Shown here in pieces: positions 15,044 through 20,574 of a DNA stretch of 20,574 nucleotides. This DNA is from JANLSO01 sp031362405 (GTDB taxonomy: Bacteria > Actinomycetota > Thermoleophilia > Miltoncostaeales > Miltoncostaeaceae). The notes beneath the pieces are model-generated. The model had not been told where the DNA came from and made no database searches. It worked only from the letters and a program-made list of their open reading frames with translations. The stretch spans positions 1-20,574 of the forward strand of contig JANLSO010000060.1 of the NCBI GenBank assembly GCA_031362405.1. The letters run 5' to 3'. Positions within the stretch are counted from its first letter, which is position 1; every line of letters begins with the position of its first letter. Position numbers and translations under genes: made by a program.

Positions 15044-16147
15044 ATGACGTTTTCCCACGCAAACACATGGCCCCGGACCCGTGTCGCCGAGAGCCTCGGC
15101 ATCCGCTATCCGATCGTCCTCGGACCCTTCGGGGGTGGCCTTTCGAGCATCGACCTCGCCCGGGTCGTCAGCAACGGCGGCGGGCTCGGGTCGTACGGCG
15201 CGCACTTCATGGACGCGACGCAGATCACCGCGCTGGTCATTGAGATGAGCGCCGCCATCGAGGGATCGTTCAATGTGAACCTGTGGGTGTCGACGCACGA
15301 CCTTCCCGAGGCGGAGATGACCCGTGAACGGTTCGACGCGGCCGTGGCGCGCCTTCGCCCCGTTTACGAGGCGGCCGGAGCCGAGCCTCCGCCGTACCCC
15401 GAACGTTTTTTCGTTGACTTCCACGAGCAGGTCGACGCTCTGATCACCGCCGCGCCACCGGTGTTCAGCTTCGTCTTCGGCGTGCCGGAACCCGACGTTC
15501 TCGCGCGGTGCCGTGAAGCGGGGATCACGACGATCGGCACGGCCACAACCCCCGACGAGGCCGTCGCGCTCGATGAGGCCGGGGTTGATCTGATCGTCGC
15601 ATCCGGGCTCGAGGCGGGCGGACACCGTGGAGCCTTTCTCGCCGCAGCCGAAGACTCGCTGTTCGGCACGCTACCGCTCGTACGCATCGTCGTCGGTGAG
15701 GTGCGTGCCCCGGTAATCGCCGCCGGCGGGATCGCCGACGGCGCCGGTATCTCCGCCGTCCTCGCCCTCGGAGCGGAGGGCGTGCAGATCGGCACCGCGT
15801 TTCTGGCCACCGAGGAATCTGCCGCACGCCCCGAGCACCGAGCGGTTCTCTTCAGCCCCGCCGCCCGGAACACGCGCCTGACGCGGGCGTTCAGCGGCCG
15901 GCTCGCACGGGGTGTGCGCAACCGCCTCAGCGACGAGCTGCTCACCGACCCCGCCGACATCGCCCCCTACCCGTACCAGGGCTACCTTCTCGCTCCGGTC
16001 TACGCGGCGACCCGCGCCGTAGGCCGCACTGACACGGTGTCGTTGTGGTCGGGGCAGGGAGCGCCGCTCCTCACCCACCGCGTCGCCGGTGAGCTCCTCG
16101 AATCGCTGATCGCCGAGACCGAAGGCGCTCTCGCTGGACGCATCTGA
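15044..16147 (+). CDS. Nitronate monooxygenase (2-nitropropane dioxygenase family)
   Basis: FMN-dependent enzyme of the NMO/enoyl-reductase-like TIM-barrel family that oxidises alkyl nitronates. In the 367-residue product the N-terminal strand reads IRYPIVLGPFGGG (20-32), the catalytic histidine is His194 in SGLEAGGHRG, and the phosphate-binding parts are AAGGIADG (226-233) and GAEGVQIGTAFLATEES. This matches class I enzymes. It could detoxify propionate-3-nitronate or act on another substrate; sequence alone does not decide. ATG 15044 has no ribosome site, and a TATCGT box lies 7 bases before it. The divergent HxlR gene suggests induction by an electrophile or the substrate. Confidence 0.9.
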   Translation: MTFSHANTWPRTRVAESLGIRYPIVLGPFGGGLSSIDLARVVSNGGGLGSYGAHFMDATQITALVIEMSAAIEGSFNVNLWVSTHDLPEAEMTRERFDAAVARLRPVYEAAGAEPPPYPERFFVDFHEQVDALITAAPPVFSFVFGVPEPDVLARCREAGITTIGTATTPDEAVALDEAGVDLIVASGLEAGGHRGAFLAAAEDSLFGTLPLVRIVVGEVRAPVIAAGGIADGAGISAVLALGAEGVQIGTAFLATEESAARPEHRAVLFSPAARNTRLTRAFSGRLARGVRNRLSDELLTDPADIAPYPYQGYLLAPVYAATRAVGRTDTVSLWSGQGAPLLTHRVAGELLESLIAETEGALAGRI

Positions 16148-16153
16148 TCGACA

Positions 16154-16182
16154 TTGGTACCCGATGGTCGAAGCGGTACCAT
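16154..16182 (+). promoter_or_regulatory. Promoter and inverted-repeat operator of the second vapBC pair
   Basis: TTGGTA (16154-16159), 17 bases, TACCAT (16177-16182), then 7 bases to the GTG start. TGGTACC (16155-16161) and GGTACCA (16175-16181) are a perfect 7-base inverted repeat with a 13-base spacer, one arm on each promoter element. This suits binding of a VapB dimer pair and autorepression. No ribosome site, so the mRNA is probably leaderless. Confidence 0.6.
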
Positions 16183-16189
16183 TTGCGCT

Positions 16190-16462
16190 GTGGCCCTCAA
16201 CATCAAGGATCCGAAAACACTCGAACTCATCGCCGAGGTCGCCGCCCTTGCGGGAGAGACCAAGACGGAGGCGGTTCGGACGGCGCTTGCCGAGCGACGA
16301 GAACGCCTCGCCGTCGACACTGATGCAGATGCCCGGTACCAGGAGGCGCTTCGCTTCATGCGGGAGGAGATTTGGTCGCTCATTCCTGAGGCGGAACGAG
16401 GACGGCCGATCACGAAAGCCGAACGTGAGGAAATCCTCGGATATGGGCCCCACGGCGTGTGA
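16190..16462 (+). CDS. VapB-type antitoxin (Rv0623-like)
   Basis: Antitoxin paired with the next gene. The 90-residue product begins ALNIKDPKTLELIAEVAALA, then GETKTEAVRTALAERRERL, the typical ribbon-helix-helix start of the Rv0623/PSK-type VapB group, with a toxin-binding C-terminal half. GTG 16190 is chosen because the family begins at this ALNIKD motif; an upstream in-frame TTG at 16154 falls in the promoter. The stop overlaps the toxin start (GTGA). It begins only 42 bases after the monooxygenase stop but has its own promoter-like elements. Confidence 0.88.
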   Translation: MALNIKDPKTLELIAEVAALAGETKTEAVRTALAERRERLAVDTDADARYQEALRFMREEIWSLIPEAERGRPITKAEREEILGYGPHGV

Positions 16463-16854
16463 TTCTCGATAGCTCCGCGATCATCGCGGCCATCGTCGGC
16501 GAAAGGGATGCGCCCGCAGTGCTCCAGGCCGTCACGGCAGCCCGCCGATGTGCGATCGGGGCGCCAACGCTCCTCGAGACGGGGATGGTCCTCATCTCCC
16601 GATTCGGCCCGTCTGGTCGAACGCGACTCGTGCGATTCTGCGACCAGTTCTCGATCGAGCGACTCGCGTTCACCGATGAGCACCATCGCACCGCCCTCGA
16701 TGCGTTCCAACAGTTCGGCAAGGGGAGGCATCCGGCGTCCCTGAACTTCGGCCACTGCCTCAGCTACGCGACCGCGCGGGTCGCACGCCAGCCGCTTCTG
16801 TGCATCGGGAACGACTTCGTCCAGACCGACCTCGAGGTCGTTGCGCTGAGGTGA
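16459..16854 (+). CDS. VapC-type PIN-domain toxin with altered active site
   Basis: Predicted RNase toxin of a VapBC pair. The 131-residue product has Asp4 in MILDSSAI, Glu40 in APTLLETG and Asp119 in CIGNDFVQTDL. The usual third acidic position, LNFGDC in this subgroup, reads LNFGHC with His99 (codon CAC, one base from GAC). Losing this aspartate normally weakens or abolishes metal binding and RNA cleavage in PIN toxins, so the protein may be inactive or attenuated. GTG start at 16459 overlaps the antitoxin stop by 4 bases. Length and all other motifs are intact, and there is no frameshift. Confidence 0.87.
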   Translation: MILDSSAIIAAIVGERDAPAVLQAVTAARRCAIGAPTLLETGMVLISRFGPSGRTRLVRFCDQFSIERLAFTDEHHRTALDAFQQFGKGRHPASLNFGHCLSYATARVARQPLLCIGNDFVQTDLEVVALR

Positions 16855-16856
16855 GG

Positions 16857-16908
16857 CCTTACCCCGCAGACCATAGACCGGTTTTGCCGGCCGGACGCAG
16901 AGGTAAGG
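16857..16908. promoter_or_regulatory. Intergenic inverted repeat ahead of the osmoprotectant operon
   Basis: CCTTACC (16857-16863) and GGTAAGG (16902-16908) are perfect inverted copies 38 bases apart, with a small hairpin (CCGG, TTTTG loop, CCGG at 16878-16890) between them. It begins 2 bases after the toxin stop. It could end the vapBC transcript or be a regulatory site; TAAGGT (16904-16909) resembles a -10 box. Confidence 0.3.
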
Positions 16909-16979
16909 TTCTGGGCTACTGGCCCGTGGGCCGGTGACCCGTTTCCCGATGACGGCAGCGACCCGTGGAGGAGTGCCCG

Positions 16980-18146
16980 GTGGCCACCAACACCACCGCG
17001 CCGCAGGTGAGCCCGACGGATCCCACCCAGCCCGCGATTCGGCTGGATGAGGTCACAAAGAGCTTCCCCGGTGCACCCCGCCCTGCCGTCGACGCCCTCA
17101 GCCTCGACGTGCCACGAGGATCGATCGTGGCCCTGATCGGCCCCTCGGGCTGCGGCAAGACGACGACGCTGCGCATGATCAACCGACTGATCGAGCCGAC
17201 CTCGGGTCGCATCGAGATCGAGGGCATCGAGGTCACCCGCTCACCGGTCGTCCAGCTGCGGCGGGGCATCGGCTACGTCATCCAGCAGGTTGGCCTGTTT
17301 CCACACCGCACGATCGCCCAGAACATCGCCACCGTTCCGCACGCACTCGGTTGGGCCAAGGATCGACTCGCGGCGCGCATCGACGAGCTCGTCGAGCTGG
17401 TCGGGCTCGACCCCTCGATGCTGGGTCGCTACCCCGACGAGCTGTCGGGCGGCCAACAGCAGCGCGTCGGCGTGGCGCGGGCGCTCGCGGCTGATCCCCC
17501 GGTCCTCCTCATGGACGAACCGTTCGGCGCGGTCGACCCGATCGTGCGCGCCCGCCTGCAGGACGAACTGCTCAGCCTGCAGAGCCGCGTGCAGAAAACG
17601 ATCGTGATCGTGACCCACGACATCGACGAGGCGATCAAGCTGGCCGACCGCATCGCGCTTCTCAACGTCGGAGGCATCCTCGAGCAGTACGCGCCGCCCG
17701 ACGAGCTGCTGGCCGACCCCGCAAACGAGTTCGTCAAACAGTTCGTGGGCAACGATCGCAGCAGTAAGCGGCTGACGCTTGCGCGCGTCGCCGACCTTCC
17801 CTTCGCCCAAGGGCCCGTCATCGAGATATCGGCCTCCTTCGACGAGGCCCAGAGCGTGATGGCCGCGCATCGCACCGACTGGATCGGCCTGACTTCGGGT
17901 GGCGCCTTCCAGGGATGGGTCGATGCGACGAACATCGACAGCGCAACAGACCTCGCGGCCCTAACCCGGTCACGGCCCGCCGCGCAGGTGATGCCGGACA
18001 GCACGCTGCGCGAGGCCATGGAGATCATCATGACCTCCCGCACCTCCGTCGCGGTGATCGACGACGACGGGCGCTTCGGCGGGGTCGTCACGCTGGAGCA
18101 GATCCGGGCCGCCCTGGCGGAGGGAGTCCGGGAGCAGATCACGTGA
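16980..18146 (+). CDS. opuCA: Osmoprotectant ABC importer, ATP-binding subunit with CBS region
   Basis: Powers uptake of a quaternary ammonium solute such as glycine betaine, choline or carnitine. In the 388-residue product: Walker A GPSGCGKT (54-61), Q-loop IQQVGLFP (101-108), signature LSGGQQQR (155-162), Walker B VLLMDEP (175-181), switch His213. A C-terminal CBS-like region (about 275-383), with MPDSTLREAMEIIMTSRTSV and DDDGRFGGVVTLEQIR, is typical of OpuCA/ProV and can sense ionic strength or c-di-AMP. GTG 16980 is chosen because GGAGGAG (16967-16973) sits 6 bases ahead; the GTG at 16965 overlaps that site. Stop overlaps the next start by 4 bases. Confidence 0.92.
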   Translation: MATNTTAPQVSPTDPTQPAIRLDEVTKSFPGAPRPAVDALSLDVPRGSIVALIGPSGCGKTTTLRMINRLIEPTSGRIEIEGIEVTRSPVVQLRRGIGYVIQQVGLFPHRTIAQNIATVPHALGWAKDRLAARIDELVELVGLDPSMLGRYPDELSGGQQQRVGVARALAADPPVLLMDEPFGAVDPIVRARLQDELLSLQSRVQKTIVIVTHDIDEAIKLADRIALLNVGGILEQYAPPDELLADPANEFVKQFVGNDRSSKRLTLARVADLPFAQGPVIEISASFDEAQSVMAAHRTDWIGLTSGGAFQGWVDATNIDSATDLAALTRSRPAAQVMPDSTLREAMEIIMTSRTSVAVIDDDGRFGGVVTLEQIRAALAEGVREQIT

Positions 18147-18820
18147 TCTTCGCCGCGCAGGTCAGCGAGCCGCTGATTCGTTGGAAGTACATCCGCGAGC
18201 AGTGGGACGACAAGATTCTCACCGCGCTTGTCGACCACATCCAGCTCACGCTGATCTCCATGGCACTGGGAATCGTCGTCGCGGCAGCTCTTGCCGCGAT
18301 CGCTCTGCGCTACCGCTGGTGGGCCGGGCCCATCACCGCATTCTCGGCCTTTGTCTACACCATCCCCAGCGTCGCCCTTTTCGGGCTCCTGGTTCCGTAC
18401 ACCGGGCTCTCAAAGACTCCCGCCGTGATCGCGCTCACGGGCTACACCCTGCTCGTGCTGGTGTCCGCGTTCATCGCGGGCTTCCAGTCGGTTCCCGAGG
18501 CGGTGCGCGAGGCGGCCGACGGAATGGGCCTCAGCCCCCGTCGCCGGGTTCTCGCCGTCGAGCTTCCCCTTGCGCTGCCGTACATCATCACCGGAATCCG
18601 GGTGGCGACGGTCACGACGGTCGGCCTGGTGACCGTCGCGGCGATCATCGGCAAAGGGGGCCTTGGCGACCTGATCCTCGACGGCCTGCGGCTGACGTAT
18701 TGGACGCCGATGATCGTCGGTGCGGTGTTGTCGGTAACCCTCGCCTTAGTGCTCGACCTCGGGCTGTGGTTGGCGGGGCGCGTTGCGACGCCGTGGGCGC
18801 GGCGGGGTCGTTCGCGATGA
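18143..18820 (+). CDS. opuCB: Osmoprotectant ABC importer, permease 1
   Basis: Inner-membrane channel subunit of the OpuC-type importer. The 225-residue product has about five hydrophobic helices and the EAA coupling loop, EAVREAADGMGLSPRRRVL (119-137) followed by ELPLALP, which contacts the ATPase. The segment IPSVALFGLLVPYTGLSKTP is characteristic of the OpuCB/YehW group. It begins with GTG at 18143, overlapping the ATPase stop (GTGA); the reading frame stays open further upstream inside the ATPase gene, which I disregard. Two different permease genes follow each other, so the channel is probably a heterodimer. Confidence 0.88.
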   Translation: MIFAAQVSEPLIRWKYIREQWDDKILTALVDHIQLTLISMALGIVVAAALAAIALRYRWWAGPITAFSAFVYTIPSVALFGLLVPYTGLSKTPAVIALTGYTLLVLVSAFIAGFQSVPEAVREAADGMGLSPRRRVLAVELPLALPYIITGIRVATVTTVGLVTVAAIIGKGGLGDLILDGLRLTYWTPMIVGAVLSVTLALVLDLGLWLAGRVATPWARRGRSR

Positions 18821-19560
18821 TGCTCTTCCCCGCTCAGGTCGCCGTTCCGCGCGACATCGGCCTTTGGGAGTGGTTCACCCGGTCGCAGACGTGGCACGGC
18901 AGCGAGGGCATCCCCGCATCGCTGGCCGACACCCTCAGCCTGTGTGCCAGCGTGATGATCGTCTCCGTGCTGATCGCGGTACCGCTCGCGGCCGTCCTGT
19001 CGCACTACCGGCGCGGAGAACTCGCCGCCACGTGGATCCTCAACATCGGCCGGGCGATCCCCACGTTTGCCATCGCCGGTCTGTTGCTTCCTCTCTCCCT
19101 CACACATGGGTACGGGCTGGAACCGTGGCCGATCTTCATCGCCCTCACCCTGCTCGCCGTGCCCCCGATCTTCCTCACGGCGTACACCGCGGTCCGGCAC
19201 GTTGATAGCGGAACAACCGACGCAGCGCGAGCGATGGGATTCACAGAACGCGGCGTACTGCTGCACGTAGAGTTGGCCCTTGCGGTGGGGCTGATCCTCA
19301 CCGGAATCCGCGTCGCCGCCGTCCAGGTCGTCGCTACCGAGCCGCTCCGAGCATTCCTCGGCGGTGAGGGGCTCGGCCGGTACGTGCGAGACGGGCTCGG
19401 CCAAAGCAACAACTCGCTCCTCATCGGGGGGGCAATCTTGGTGGCGGCGTTGGCAACGGTGACGGGCGTGGTCTTCGGAGCACTGGAGCGCGTCGCCCTG
19501 CCGAAAGGCGTCCGACGACTGAGAAGTGTGCAGAACAGACAAAGGGGAGAAGCTCGATGA
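18817..19560 (+). CDS. opuCD: Osmoprotectant ABC importer, permease 2
   Basis: Second channel subunit. In the 247-residue product the EAA-type loop is TTDAARAMGFTERGVLLHVE (133-152), and the helix GRAIPTFAIAGLLLPLS matches the conserved IPT region of OpuCD/YehY permeases. It has a longer N terminus than permease 1 (about 35 residues before the first helix) and an extra basic C-terminal tail. ATG 18817 overlaps the previous stop (ATGA); a second ATG follows at once at 18820. Its own stop overlaps the binding-protein start by 4 bases. Confidence 0.88.
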   Translation: MMLFPAQVAVPRDIGLWEWFTRSQTWHGSEGIPASLADTLSLCASVMIVSVLIAVPLAAVLSHYRRGELAATWILNIGRAIPTFAIAGLLLPLSLTHGYGLEPWPIFIALTLLAVPPIFLTAYTAVRHVDSGTTDAARAMGFTERGVLLHVELALAVGLILTGIRVAAVQVVATEPLRAFLGGEGLGRYVRDGLGQSNNSLLIGGAILVAALATVTGVVFGALERVALPKGVRRLRSVQNRQRGEAR

Positions 19561-20477
19561 GAATGAGGACCCTGCTCGCAGCAGTCGCCATGGCGGGCGT
19601 CGCAACGTTTGCCGTCGCCTGCGGCGACGATTCCAGCAGCACTCCAAGCGACACAACCGCGGCGGCGCCGAAGGGCCCCACCATCAAACTGCGTGGCCAA
19701 GACTTCAGCGAATCGGTGACGATCACTGAGGTGTACGGCCAATACCTGAAGGCAAAAGGGTACGACACCAAGATTCTCACGCCGGCCGGTTTTCGCACCG
19801 AGGCGATCGCCGGCCTGAAGAACAAAGACCTCGACCTGATCGTCGACTACATCGGTGGTGACCAGGCGGCGCTCGCGCCCAAGACCGCACCATCGGCCGA
19901 CGCGGCAAAGACCGCCGCGATCATCACCCCTCTTTTCGCCAAGCAGGGCTCGACGGTGCTCGACTACTCACCCGCCGTCGACGGCGACGCCTTCGTGGTG
20001 CGCGGCGACTCGAAGGCCGCAAAGATCTCCGACGTGAAAAGTCTCAACTACGTGTTCGGAGCTTCGTCGGCCTGCTTTGAGCGTCCGCAGTGCTACATCG
20101 GCTACACCGACCCGAAGGTCTACGGCATCACCTTCACGGGCAAGAAGACACTCGAGTTTGGTCCACTGCTCGGCGAGGCCTTGAAGGCCAAGGCCGTCGA
20201 TGCCGTGGTCTGGAACACGACGGCGCCGCAGATCGAGGCCAACGGCTTCAAGGTTCTCGAAGATGACAAGGGCCTGCACCCGGCTCAGAACATCGCTCCG
20301 ATCGTGCGGACCGAGGTACTCACAGCGTACGGAAAGCAGCTCACCGCAGACCTCAACACGCTGAGCGCAGCCATCACGACCGACGATCTCCTCGACTGGA
20401 ACAAGTCGACGGATCTCGACAAAGAAGAGTCCTCAGCGGTAGCCACGGCATGGCTCACCAAGAAGGCCCTGAACTAG
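19557..20477 (+). CDS. opuCC: Osmoprotectant ABC importer, substrate-binding lipoprotein
   Basis: Extracytoplasmic solute receptor that feeds the two permeases. The 306-residue product has a lipoprotein signal (hydrophobic to residue 21, lipid-attached Cys22 in FAVACGDD), a Ser/Thr-rich linker, and an OpuAC/ProX-type domain: TIKLRGQDFSESVTITEVYG near the start, then DLIVDYIGGDQ and VVWNTTAPQIEANGF. Cys residues in SACFERPQCYIG are close enough for a disulfide. The exact ligand is not readable; betaine or choline is likely from the family. ATG 19557 overlaps the permease stop. The last 45 bases of the gene are copied in reverse beyond the terminator hairpin (see the palindrome). Confidence 0.9.
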   Translation: MRMRTLLAAVAMAGVATFAVACGDDSSSTPSDTTAAAPKGPTIKLRGQDFSESVTITEVYGQYLKAKGYDTKILTPAGFRTEAIAGLKNKDLDLIVDYIGGDQAALAPKTAPSADAAKTAAIITPLFAKQGSTVLDYSPAVDGDAFVVRGDSKAAKISDVKSLNYVFGASSACFERPQCYIGYTDPKVYGITFTGKKTLEFGPLLGEALKAKAVDAVVWNTTAPQIEANGFKVLEDDKGLHPAQNIAPIVRTEVLTAYGKQLTADLNTLSAAITTDDLLDWNKSTDLDKEESSAVATAWLTKKALN

Positions 20478-20574
20478 TCCGATCGCTCATGGTGGTCCTC
20501 CCCGGGGAGGACCACCATGAGCGATCGGACTAGTTCAGGGCCTTCTTGGTGAGCCATGCCGTGGCTACCGCTGA
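20433..20574. repeat. Perfect 142-base palindrome at the window end (probable fold-back)
   Basis: Two 71-base arms, 20433-20503 and 20504-20574, are exact reverse complements with no loop (centre CCCCGGGG at 20500-20507). The left arm includes the last 45 bases of the binding-protein gene with its stop codon. Coding sequence is not expected to take part in a perfect palindrome, so the outer part is most likely an assembly or amplification artefact seeded by a real hairpin. Confidence 0.9.
20487..20520 (+). terminator. Probable transcription terminator hairpin of the osmoprotectant operon
   Basis: A GC-rich hairpin centred on CCCCGGGG starts about 10 bases after the binding-protein stop, a usual place for an operon terminator. 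The native right side and any T-run are hidden, because the sequence beyond is a mirror copy of the left side. How much of the stem is real cannot be told. Confidence 0.4.

Noticed and set aside
14621..15625. Long minus-strand open frame through the nitronate monooxygenase and the HxlR gene
   Set aside because: It runs antisense to an enzyme with clear motifs and out of frame with the HxlR gene; no motifs of its own.
20504..20574. Natural convergent gene copy or inverted duplication at the right edge
   Set aside because: The arm is an exact, loop-free mirror that ends at the window edge; a fold-back artefact is far more likely.

Overview
The window reads as high-GC chromosomal DNA from an actinobacterium (Actinomycetota). 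A Thermoleophilia-like lineage is a guess. The main support is the order wecA - atpI-like gene - atpB-E-F-H-A-G-D on the minus strand, which is the actinobacterial arrangement (compare rfe/Rv1303/atpB in mycobacteria). Base composition, frequent GTG starts and stop-start overlaps of 1 to 4 bases fit as well. Everything from 1 to 14973 is read on the minus strand and everything from 15044 to 20477 on the plus strand. The divergence point, 14974-15043, lies between an HxlR-type regulator and a nitronate monooxygenase.

Minus strand, in transcription order from 14973: (1) an HxlR regulator, then the frame-shifted remains of a gene that looked like a restriction-type nuclease, then a coding-like scrap; (2) a tight four-gene unit, GH26-like glycoside hydrolase - DUF1800 - DUF1501 - blue-copper cupredoxin, whose joined stop/start codons suggest one co-translated system at or outside the cell surface; (3) upp (uracil salvage) overlapping a short-chain dehydrogenase; (4) a vapBC toxin-antitoxin pair; (5) wecA, starting lipid-linked glycan synthesis; (6) the F1Fo ATP synthase operon, with atpD cut by the left edge and atpC presumably beyond it.

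Plus strand: a class I nitronate monooxygenase; a second vapBC pair whose toxin lacks one expected catalytic aspartate; then a complete four-gene ABC importer for quaternary-ammonium osmoprotectants (ATPase with CBS region, two permeases, lipoprotein binding protein), all joined by 4-base overlaps.

The last 142 bases form a perfect palindrome that runs back into the binding-protein gene. This is best read as a contig-end fold-back built on a real terminator hairpin, not as native sequence.

The strongest candidate for an undescribed system is the GH26-DUF1800-DUF1501-cupredoxin operon. Several transcription units also carry a TAnnnT-like box 6 to 8 bases before the start codon, suggesting leaderless mRNAs, and three have inverted repeats placed like operators. 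I saw no rRNA, tRNA, CRISPR array, insertion sequence or replication origin.
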